A stretch of DNA of 12,308 nt. Origin: Cyclostephanos tholiformis (lineage: Eukaryota > Bacillariophyta > Thalassiosirophyceae > Thalassiosirales > Thalassiosiraceae). Below are positions 1-7,089 of the stretch, piece by piece. Positions within the stretch are counted from its first letter, which is position 1; each line of letters begins with the position of its first letter. The notes below the pieces were generated by a model. The model saw only the letters and a list, made by a program, of their open reading frames with translations. It did no database searches and was not told the origin of the DNA. The position numbers and the translations under genes were made by a program. The stretch is from positions 1 through 12,308 of the forward strand of contig JALLPB010000894.1 in the NCBI GenBank assembly GCA_036939975.1, in the 5' to 3' direction.

Positions 1-304
1 CAAGATCTAGCAAGATCAAGCTCATCCACTTCATTTTTAGCATTAAAATAAGCTCCTAATTTTCTTCTCCCAACCTGAACTACGCGTTACTCGCTTACGC
101 TTGTTTTTTCACTTCAGGGGAAAAGTTATCCACCCACCTAGGTCAGAGAATGGCCAGGCAAGAAATGATGTTGGCATCAGGACATTGCCCTGTTGGCCAA
201 ATTTAAAAGACTTTGTCATGTGTCGGTGACATGTTGCTGACATGCGCAACTAAACACAAACACCACCACTGCCAAACAGGCAAAAAAATACTGCAGCAGG
301 AAGG
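1..304. other. Non-coding left edge, nothing recognised
   Basis: No convincing gene, RNA or repeat is visible. The plus-strand frame of the following gene is open from 254 (after a TAA at 251-253), so its coding sequence could begin slightly upstream of the first ATG. A short imperfect hairpin around 218-236 (catgtgtc / gacatg) is too weak to interpret. Confidence 0.5.
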
Positions 305-844
305 ATGAGACACAACATGCAGGCAAGTGCTGTCATGACCAAAGAGTACCAGATGAGGTACAAATCTGCACCAAGAATAACTTCCAATGTCATCTTTGGC
401 ACTGGTGATGGAATCCTTGGCGAATATGCAAGGGATGAGGCAATTTGCAGGTGGAAAGTCAGGCTTGAGAAGGACACAGCAGCATGTAGGAAGAAAAAGA
501 AAGGACTTACCAAATTGCTTATTGAACACAATAAATTCAAAGTCAATATGTCAAAGGAGGACTTAAAATGGACAATATCCAAGCTTGCACTTGCAATCAA
601 GTGCAAGATGCATTTGGACTATAAGGAAGTTCATCTTGAGCAATGGGGTAAGATCAAGCAAAGACCAATGCCCCAGCCCAGTCCAGTGTCTTCTGACAAC
701 AAAGACACTGTTGATGAGGAAGCCTCCAACCGGGACAACAATGAAACAGAAGCTCTTGTGCATGGTGTTGCTCATGGAGTACTTGTTTTTGGTGATGACA
801 TTCACCCTGAGGACTCTGGCAGAGAATTCAATGTAGAAGAATAA
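305..844 (+). CDS. Unrecognised 179-residue protein, possible C-terminal relic of a transposase
   Basis: This is the only ORF of the left 6 kb that looks protein-like rather than low-complexity. It runs from an ATG at 305 to TAA at 842-844, and the frame is open from 254. The product is hydrophilic, with a basic middle (residues about 60-75, including RKKKKG), then a Lys-rich segment that looks helical (about 80-105), then a Pro/Ser linker (PMPQPSPVSS) and an acidic tail ending NVEE. No signal peptide, membrane segment or catalytic motif is visible. From memory, the layout (basic helical block, then a short motif ending in QWGKIKQR) resembles the C-terminal tails of transposase-like hypothetical proteins in diatoms, but I cannot name a family. 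It could equally be a host gene fragment or the last exon of an upstream gene. No promoter or polyadenylation signal is evident. Confidence 0.35.
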   Translation: MRHNMQASAVMTKEYQMRYKSAPRITSNVIFGTGDGILGEYARDEAICRWKVRLEKDTAACRKKKKGLTKLLIEHNKFKVNMSKEDLKWTISKLALAIKCKMHLDYKEVHLEQWGKIKQRPMPQPSPVSSDNKDTVDEEASNRDNNETEALVHGVAHGVLVFGDDIHPEDSGREFNVEE

Positions 845-886
845 GTCTGTGTTCAATCTCTTGAATAGATTTCTATTATAGTAACT

Positions 887-930
887 GAGGCTAGGGGAAT
901 TGATTTATTTGTCGTTGGGAGCTGTGAATG
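887..930 (+). repeat. Direct repeat copy A (about 44 bp)
   Basis: This copy starts gaggctaggggaattgatt and ends gagctgtgaatgg. It matches 1325-1368 in the same orientation, colinearly and without gaps, with roughly 8 mismatches. The two are about 438 bp apart, so they may be an old segmental duplication or two members of a dispersed repeat. The match fades on both sides. Confidence 0.6.
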
Positions 931-1324
931 GAGGGGGGGGAAGGAAGTGATGGCCAATCATGAAATTGCAATTGGCCAAGGCCACATGAGCTGCAAGTGT
1001 CAAGGAGACAATAGTGCTCACCATAGTCCTCATCCCATTCCCCAGCCCAGACCACCCCACCAGTCACCCATCATTACTGACAGCCAAAGCCTTCACAGAA
1101 TTGTCAGTAGTATCTGTCATCAGTACCAATTTATGGGAAACCCGCCAAAAAACCCACATCAGAAATGTGGCGGCAACAATGGAGAAAGCCAGCGGCAGTA
1201 GCGATGGCAGAGGGGATAGCCAGGGGCCTGGGGTACACTGCCCCCAAGACCAATCATCACCACCAACAAAACTCACCTGTTGACAGACACTAGGGAATTA
1301 GGGAGGATGACAATGGCATTGGTG

Positions 1325-1368
1325 GAGGCAAGGGGAGTTGATTCATGTGTTGGTTGGAGCTGTGAAGA
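1325..1368 (+). repeat. Direct repeat copy B (about 44 bp)
   Basis: Partner of 887-930. It starts gaggcaaggggagttgatt and ends gagctgtgaagaa. There is no gap in the alignment, and both copies sit next to G-rich sequence. Confidence 0.6.
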
Positions 1369-1494
1369 AAATAAATGGATTATTTTACTCGCCTTTTTTT
1401 GACATGCTTTTGAGAGGAGCAGATACGGTGGCATTGGCAGCATTGGTCAATTCAACCATCAAATTTTATCTGTGCATGGGGGAGGAGCAATAGT

Positions 1495-1507
1495 GGGGGG
1501 GGGGGGG
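1495..1507 (+). repeat. 13-base poly-G run
   Basis: Uninterrupted run of 13 G, followed within about 20 bases by another GGGG. It is the longest of several G runs on this strand (also 933-940, 1623-1630 and 2582-2591). Such runs can form G-quadruplexes and are prone to sequencing length errors. Confidence 0.85.
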
Positions 1508-2447
1508 TGAGGATGCGGTGGGGATAAAAAAGATACTCATCTTGTTATTAGCCAATTAATGATGGCAACTAACACATTTCCCTGGCATCATCGTCTCGGG
1601 GAGGTACAGCGGCAGATGCGGTGGGGGGGGAACATCAATTGCTCAATGATCAGATAATGTGACAATGGTGGCAATGATGATGATGAAAATGGTTGCAGCA
1701 TCAGCGACGGATGGCGGGGGAGAGTTAAGAGGGGTCACCCACAACAGTAGTAGCTTGCTGATTGCCTAAATCAATGTGTTGGGGGGAGATGAGAGGGATG
1801 TGTCATGTGAGCATGAATGCAGACAAAGAAAAATGAGGTTTTGTACTTTTTTTAGTGTTTCCCCTCTTTTAGCTAGGCATACTATGACAACTGGAACAGG
1901 CTTTTTTTCACATAAACACTTACTCTGAGTGCCCACATCACCCAAAATGAAAAGGGATAAAATAAAGGAGTGCACCCCAAACAAGATGAGTGGGGATAAG
2001 ATGGCCCAGGGCCTATACTGGGCTATCCTTGGAATTGTGCAATACCATTGTTAACCCTGCCATTTAGCTTGGCTCTAGGTTGATGGGGGTTCTGTAAATA
2101 CACTGTGTTTGTGGTATGAGAACTGGTTTTCAACTCATACATGAAAAATGAAAAAGGAAGAAAATTGAATGTTGAACCTAATTTTTTCATTTTTTGTGTA
2201 TTGCAATTCATAGCATGTGGGATTCTTCTTTTAGAACACATAGAAAGTTGTTACAAAATAAGAAAAATCAAAGAAAAAAGGGAGAAAAGGGAATTTTAAA
2301 TCCATTTAAAGGCTAATAGGCCCAATTCAGGAGCTTGTTTGCCCCATCTAACACCATTTCAAGGTAGTAATGGGGCATCATTTTGCTCCTGATGGTGTCA
2401 CTGAGGACAAGTAACTTAGAAAGGAATGGCTGGGAGGAGATGCCTAA

Positions 2448-2562
2448 AAGGAAGGTGGGGAGGGAGATGGCAATGACTACAATAACAATGAGGACAAATG
2501 AAAGTGACTTTGAAGATGATTGCATGGGAAAGAAACCTAGGAGGAAGGTGGGGGAGGAGATG
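2448..2562 (+). repeat. Short direct repeat pair inside a low-complexity open frame
   Basis: Segments 2448-2469 and 2542-2562 share aggaaggtgggg followed by a purine-rich tail ending gagatg, about 93 bp apart. They lie in a small plus-strand open frame with an ATG at 2392 and stop at 2680-2682. There they would encode the related peptides KRKVGREM and RRKVGEEM. The frame is short (96 residues from the ATG), Lys/Glu/Met-rich and driven by the purine-rich repeat, so I do not call it a gene. A 10-base G run (2582-2591) lies within it. Confidence 0.45.
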
Positions 2563-2974
2563 ACAAAAATTCTTATTGATTGGGGGGGGGGACTCAACCA
2601 GGGAAGTGAAGTTGCTGAAAAGGTGGTGGCTGCCAAGAAAAGTACTAATGATTCCTATCAAACAACTTTTGAAGTTTTATAAATAGTGACAATGGCAACA
2701 GGGAGGGGGGAGAGATGGTTCTTCTACCAGCAATGATGATGTCATATAGCAACAATCATAATATAATCTGTTTGTAGAAAAATGTGTACACAGGCATAGT
2801 ATGCTTCAAAAGCCCTACCCATATATTAGCAGGTACTTACGAAGTTTTTTTACAATGTATCGGGAATGTATAGTAGGATGTATGTGTCTAAAAATGCATG
2901 CGCAATCAACCCATGCATATTCTTTGGTACATTAGTAGTTTGTTATGAGAAGATATTATAATATAATGTGTTTT

Positions 2975-3013
2975 TAGATGCATGCTTATATTTTACATTG
3001 ACACATGCATCTA
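2975..3013. repeat. Inverted repeat, 10-bp perfect arms
   Basis: Arms tagatgcatg (2975-2984) and catgcatcta (3004-3013) are perfect reverse complements across a 19-base AT-rich loop. Additional atgcatg/catgcat words occur at about 2895-2920 and 3016-3023, so the motif is locally enriched. No terminator or transposon end can be assigned. Confidence 0.6.
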
Positions 3014-3022
3014 CAAATGCAT

Positions 3023-3144
3023 GAGTTTCAGGCTGACACACGAGTGCATGGCAAGCTGATCTCCACCCCTTCACATACAATGTTACCTTGATGAGGTGAG
3101 TTGTAGGCCAACACACTAGTGCATTGCAAGCAGATCTCCCCCTC
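3023..3144 (+). repeat. Two direct repeat units spaced 75 bp
   Basis: Unit 1 (3023-3069) and unit 2 (3098-3144) both read gagtt..aggc..acacac.agtgcat.gcaagc.gatctcc. About 37 of 47 positions agree by eye. The intervening 28 bases are not clearly repeated. On the minus strand they give a duplicated peptide (ACNALVCWP / ACHALVCQP), which I read as a consequence of the DNA repeat rather than evidence of a protein. Confidence 0.6.
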
Positions 3145-3715
3145 ATTGCTGGTGTTTCAATACCATTCTCTGGTCAGGGAAGTGACCAGCAGTAAAAGTG
3201 AAACAGGTATAAGAATAGCAAAGTTAATTTTTGTAACATATTTAAATTTTTTTGGTACATTTCTACACCCTCGTAGGCTCACATTAATTCCTACATTGAA
3301 ATATTGCTGTCAGCGCAATTTTAGTTTCGGGGAACAACAGATCTTTACAAGATGAGTAACTAATTGACTAGAGTAATTATTGCTATCTACAAGGACACAA
3401 AACACATCTTATCTTTGTTAGTTTTTGTATGATTGTATGATCTCCGGAGCACCCAACCAAAAAAGAACATCATGATGGTGGAGCTGTTTGACGGTGTCCA
3501 ACACCATGGTGAATGCGGTTCAGACAAAACTCCCATGGTGCCATCTTTACAATGGGGTGGTTGAGGGTGCCATCAAAAGATTTTATTCAATTTTATAAAT
3601 TGATGGAGAAAAAAATAATTATTAAAACTCATTGTTTTTATGTTATTTTATATCATGTGCCCAACTCAATCCCCCCCAAAATGATGACATTGCCCTTTCC
3701 CTAGGTTGCACCTGC

Positions 3716-4010
3716 CTGTTTTTGGTTGGTTGTTGTTTGGGTATTTGTCATCTGGGGATCACCTAAGGCCAAGGCAGATTTAGTTACTTTATTTTTCGTC
3801 ACTTATTTTGTCAGCCCCTAAACAATGGCAAAAAGCTCCCCCCCCCCACATTCCGCAGCAGTCATGCGCCCTCCCCAACATCTCCCCCACCGCTAATGCT
3901 AACTTTTGGTTGGTTGTTGTGTCTCCCCATCAAATAGTGGCCATCATAGGCCCGGGCCTCATCCCTCTCTCAATTTTTGATGGATCCCTTTTTCGGCAAC
4001 CCAAGCCACC
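3716..4010 (-). repeat. Minus-strand array of the ~181-bp repeat family (2 units)
   Basis: The anchor on this strand is ttggttggttgttgt at 3722-3736 and again at 3906-3920, 184 bp apart. Bases 3716-3736 are the exact 21-base reverse complement of 4946-4966 in the plus-strand array. The homology goes beyond the anchor. Read on the minus strand, the unit continues with agcggtggggg, then a G-rich part, then caaaataag..gaaaaataaagtaact and ggccttagg. That is the same order as in the unit starting at 5132 (agcggtggagg, caaataaaatactta, gaccttaggcc). The second unit fades after about 3990. A 10-base C run lies at 3838-3847. No coding capacity is convincing. Confidence 0.65.
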
Positions 4011-4739
4011 TCCACAGTGAGAAAAAGAGCAAACCGAACATACCCAGCATCACGCACAATGTGTAGAGGAGGCACATTACGCCAAAACTGGTGGTAGATG
4101 GCCAAGGGCAGAGGTAGAGGCTGTAGGACTCGGACTCCGGACCCTGTCATGGAAGGCATGATAGGATAGAAGGAGAAGTAAGGTCTAAGTACCTTATGTC
4201 TACATATATACTAACAAGATTGCCCCCCAAATAGTTTTACATGATTAAACACATTTTCTTGTAATCGATTGAACAAGCCCTAAATTACTTTTTCAAGAAA
4301 GTTTTTGTTTCCCATCATGCCACACTGTATCTACACCAGTCATGACAAGCTTCATTCTGTGACATCACAGTCAAAATTTGTGTTAACACTCTCTATGTTT
4401 AACACTTGTGTATTATTTCTCGGGAATAAGGGGACAAACAGTCCCCCGAAATTTTTAGTGCACAGACATATGTGCAATCTTGCCTGATTTCGCTAAATCC
4501 CCCCCCCAACACACAGCCACAACACAAGACGGTGCCGCCCTACCGCACCCCAGTGGCTTTGCAATCTCTCTCCATGGAATTATCTTCCATGGCCCCAAAT
4601 CATGGCGCCAAAGCTACCTATGAGTCTGATGCAGGCACCAGGTGGCGCAGGCTTGTTCTTACCACTCTCCTTCCCCTTGTTTTGGATGCTCAAACATGAC
4701 CCATGGCAAATGAGAGTGGGGGGCCGGGGCTCGCTATTA
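4011..4739. other. Spacer between the inverted repeat arrays
   Basis: No gene is supported. The stretch is AT-rich between 4180 and 4480, has a 9-base C run at 4499-4507, and holds a small hairpin motif at 4423-4446. Short open frames between 4472 and 4885 overlap on both strands and look like chance. Confidence 0.55.
4423..4446 (+). repeat. Short hairpin motif shared with 6555-6577
   Basis: The sequence ggaataaggggac is followed by a 5-base loop (aaaca) and gtcccc. The same ggaataaggggac-N5-gtccc arrangement occurs at 6555-6577, where the loop is tgttt, the reverse complement of the loop here. This suggests a shared repeat end or regulatory element; two instances do not distinguish these. 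Confidence 0.5.
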
Positions 4740-5445
4740 TGTGGTCGCTGTTCGATCACAAGAAGCAATAACCAACCGAACGTTGTTGTAGGCGGCCGGG
4801 AGGATTTTGGAGATGAGTTGCGACGGAGGTGGAATGTTTGGGGAGGACATCGCCGCATTATTTTGGCCATCAAGTGAAGCAACAAAAAAATAAAAAAAAA
4901 TTAAATACAACGTGGCATAAGCGGCCAACAGACAAGCAAAAATACACAACAACCAACCAAAAACAGTGACGACGTTAAGGAGGATGCATATGAGACGAGA
5001 CGCTATTGAGGCAGAATGGATGGTGAGGTCGTTTCCCCTCATTGGGGACAGCAAATTGGGCGACACAAAAATATAAATGAAAAAATGTACTTCGTGGCAG
5101 TAGACAGCTGCTATTCAATTGAAAATATGACAACCAACCAAAAGACAGTGTCAGCGGTGGAGGAAGTGTATGGGACGAGATGCTAATGTGGTGGAACGTA
5201 TGGGGGTGACATCACGTTGTCTAGGGTGGCGAATTCAGTGTCAAAAAAGAAGCAAATAAAATACTTAGTGACCTTAGGCCGTACCCAGACAATGAATACA
5301 ATGCAACAACCAACTAAAAATAGCCGGGGATGATAGAGAAGATAAAGTCGAGGAGATTCAATGAAGGAGGGGACTGTGGGGGAAGGGCCATGAAATGGTT
5401 TTGGGGGTGATTGAGTTGGGAGAACATGAAAAACTAAAATCAAAT
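4740..5445 (+). repeat. Plus-strand array of the ~181-bp repeat family (4 units)
   Basis: The conserved anchor aaccaac(c)..a occurs at 4770, 4951, 5132 and 5308, giving spacings of 181, 181 and 176 bp. After each anchor comes a purine-rich part (for example gcggtggaggaagtgtatgg), then an A-rich part (caaataaaa / caacaaaaaaataaa), then a gtgg or gtgacc motif shortly before the next anchor. The units are strongly diverged and contain small indels, so this is an old array. Small open frames inside do not keep a common frame between units, arguing against coding. The same unit lies inverted at 3716-4010. Confidence 0.7.
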
Positions 5446-5605
5446 CAGTGAGTTTACTTATGAATTGTTTTCTTCTTTGCCAGTTTTCTAACTATGTTGA
5501 TTGTTGGGTCCACCTCCCTACACCACCAGCATGCCGATCTGCATCTCCTTCTATACCCAAGGTAGGGGAGTGCTTGACAGAACTGGGATCTAAGTCAACA
5601 ACAAT
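5446..5605. other. Short non-coding stretch
   Basis: Nothing is recognised. It separates the 181-bp array from the pyrimidine-rich repeat that follows. Confidence 0.5.
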
Positions 5606-5860
5606 GACAATGATGACAACATGCCCTCCCCTCTCGCCATCATCGGTCGCCCCCCTACCACCCTTTCCCCCAAGTCTTTTCCCATGCCCCTCGATGACAA
5701 TGATGACATGACCTCTCCTCCCACAATCGTCATTGTTATCCCCCACCCATCTCTCTGCCCTTTATCGTCATCTTTGCGGCTGAAGACGACAATGACGATG
5801 AGGCAACATCACCCCTCCTTCCCCCCATGATGATGACAATGATGAGGTGACCTCTTTTAC
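5606..5860 (+). repeat. Degenerate pyrimidine-rich repeat, ~46/92-bp period
   Basis: The word gacaatga(t/c)ga begins at 5606, 5696, 5788 and 5834. The spacings are 90, 92 and 46 bp, so the last is half a period. Each is followed by a C/T-rich stretch (cctctcctccc and similar). The order is preserved but the sequence is strongly diverged. Overlapping open frames on both strands give Pro/Ser/Thr- or Gly/Asp-rich peptides and are by-products of the composition. Confidence 0.5.
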
Positions 5861-6554
5861 AATTGATTGCCATTTTCATCCTGCCTCCTTCTCTCCCCAA
5901 AATTGTTGCCCATGCAGCTCAACAACCGCGACGTCAAAGACGCCCACCATCCCCCTCCATATGCCCATTGACCCCAATAGGCATGCAGGGCACAGGGCCA
6001 TGGAGCCCGACAACAATGCTGCCCCCCTCCTCCTCCTTGTTTTTTCTTCTTCTCCCATTGTCTGCAAAGGTAGACAATGGTGCAGGAGGAACAGGAATGT
6101 CGCCCATAGTTGTGATTGGCCCTCATTGCTGGTCGCGATCATGTCATCGGTTTGATTGCATTGGTCACAATGACACAGTCAATGATACGGTCCGTCACAC
6201 TGCCACCCACCTCGACCACAACATTGCCCATCACACACCCTAGTCCCACCAAATGCCGCGGTGCGCGGTGCCACATTGTTGCTGCATTATAATGCACTGG
6301 CGGTGGCGGGGGAGGGCAATGAAGGCGGTGGCGGTGGCGGCCGGGGGAGTGTCCTCTTTTTTCTTATTGAAATGATGTCTGGAATCGGCGAGGCACGAGG
6401 GGAAGGCAGGGGCGGATCTAACAAATCCTATGTAGCGAAGGCATGTAGGAAATCAGGGGGAAAATTTTCCCCTCATAATAGACATATGCACGCATACTTT
6501 TAGTAAAGCTAGAGCAAAGCTAGGCAAAATCTGCTATCGTACATAACAATTTTT
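5861..6554. other. Non-coding stretch before the transposon
   Basis: Several overlapping low-complexity open frames exist on both strands, none recognisable. G-rich GGC/GGT simple sequence lies at about 6300-6350. A perfect 16-bp palindrome at 6457-6472 (ggggaaaattttcccc) and a word resembling a hAT transposon end at 6407-6420 are noted separately. Confidence 0.5.
6457..6472. repeat. Perfect 16-bp palindrome
   Basis: The sequence ggggaaaattttcccc is its own reverse complement. Its function is unknown. It is the first of several palindromes within about 380 bases upstream of the transposase frame. Confidence 0.8.
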
Positions 6555-6637
6555 GGAATAAGGGGACTGTTTGTCCCACTTCTACTGGCATGCCATTTTT
6601 TCACGCATGTAGAAGTGTACCTTTGTCTCCTTATTCC
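6555..6637. repeat. Long imperfect hairpin, MITE-like
   Basis: Outer arms ggaataaggggac (6555-6567) and gtctccttattcc (6625-6637) pair at 12 of 13 positions. Inner arms cacttctac (6577-6585) and gtagaagtg (6609-6617) pair perfectly, with a 23-base apical loop and a small internal loop between the arm pairs. The size of 83 bp with terminal inverted arms suggests a small non-autonomous element or a structured leader. I see no clear target-site duplication. The left arm recurs at 4423. Confidence 0.6.
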
Positions 6638-6657
6638 CAACTATGTCAACATATCAT

Positions 6658-6687
6658 AACACATGTAAACATATGTTTACCTGTGTT
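6658..6687. repeat. 30-bp near-perfect palindrome
   Basis: Left half aacacatgtaaacat and right half atgtttacctgtgtt are reverse complements at 14 of 15 positions. The inner 16 bp (6665-6680) are perfect. It could be a binding site for a dimeric protein or part of the transposon's structured 5' end. Confidence 0.75.
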
Positions 6688-6711
6688 AACAGCTTAACAG
6701 CTTTACCGCTA

Positions 6712-6731
6712 TGGACGGAGATCTCCGTCCA
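6712..6731. repeat. Perfect 20-bp palindrome
   Basis: The sequence tggacggagatctccgtcca is its own reverse complement, centred on gatc. It lies about 300 bases upstream of the candidate transposase start codon. Confidence 0.85.
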
Positions 6732-6804
6732 CTTTTTTTCAGGGCTTAGTAAATTTGTAGAGGTTTCTCTAATTTTCGACCTCCAAGCCATCCGGAGACA
6801 TCAA

Positions 6805-6831
6805 ATTGTAGCTGAGATCTTCAGCTACAAT
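6805..6831. repeat. Inverted repeat, 11-bp perfect arms, 5-base centre
   Basis: Arms attgtagctga (6805-6815) and tcagctacaat (6821-6831) flank gatct. This is the last of the palindromes between the hairpin at 6555 and the transposase gene. Together they suggest a structured 5' non-coding region of the element, possibly recognised by the transposase; that role is inferred. Confidence 0.8.
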
Positions 6832-7023
6832 CCTGGCGTTCTACTTTTACACAGCGCTCGTCGCATCGATGACGTTTGTATGTTTCCCTTTCATGTTATG
6901 AAAATCACATTTTTTGTTAGTAAAATTGTACGAAACTCGCTAGCTAAAAAATCCATCACAACTCACACAAACGTCAACTCGCCACAACTCGCCACCTCTC
7001 TTTTCCAACCTGCGCCGCCCGCA

Positions 7024-7089
7024 ATGCCTCCTCCTGTTGGCAAGGGCGTCTACGTTGACGAGGAATGGGCCGCTTTGTTGGTGGAAGGG
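7024..7089 (+). pseudogene. Likely true N-terminus of the transposase, now out of frame
   Basis: An ATG at 7024 in favourable context (gccgcccgcaatgcc) opens a frame reading MPPPVGKGVYVDEEW and then LLVEG. The main transposase frame picks up at about the same point with GYEGDESLNEG. Joining them requires a net one-base shift near 7060-7095. The MPPP..VG..V start is what I would expect of an N-terminal Tudor-like module in this kind of protein, which makes a small indel (or base-calling error) the simplest explanation. A very short intron is possible but no convincing splice pair is visible. Past about 7095 this frame becomes Arg-rich and stops at 7278. Confidence 0.5.

Larger units (their letters stand above)
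845..2391. other. Non-coding G-rich repeat-bearing stretch
   Basis: Short ORFs here are low-complexity or overlap each other on both strands, and none resembles a known family. The plus strand is G-rich, with runs of 8 G (933-940), 13 G (1495-1507) and 8 G (1623-1630) and many gatgatg-type triplets near 1670-1690. It contains one direct repeat pair, listed separately. From about 2000 to 2390 it is AT-rich and featureless. Confidence 0.6.
2683..3715. other. AT-rich non-coding stretch
   Basis: No gene is supported. The region is AT-rich with many atgcatg motifs, one inverted repeat and one direct repeat pair (listed separately). Small open frames at 3119-3355 and 3513-3704 are AT-rich, resemble nothing I know, and are probably chance. 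Confidence 0.6.

Noticed and set aside
3451..3490. Possible further 181-bp unit anchored at ccaaccaaaa
   Set aside because: Only the short anchor word fits. The following sequence does not align with the unit, and the spacing does not match the array.
3716..5445. CRISPR-like array
   Set aside because: The period is about 181 bp, the units are diverged along their whole length, there are no short identical repeats with unique spacers, and the DNA appears eukaryotic.
3130..6135. 14-base match ccctcattgctggt near 3140 and at 6120
   Set aside because: The match does not extend on either side, and a single 14-mer coincidence is expected at this window size.
5847..6243. Several 80-126-codon overlapping frames on both strands
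   Set aside because: They are low-complexity Pro/Ser/Thr/His or Gly/Trp-rich peptides, mutually overlapping, and explained by the skewed base composition.
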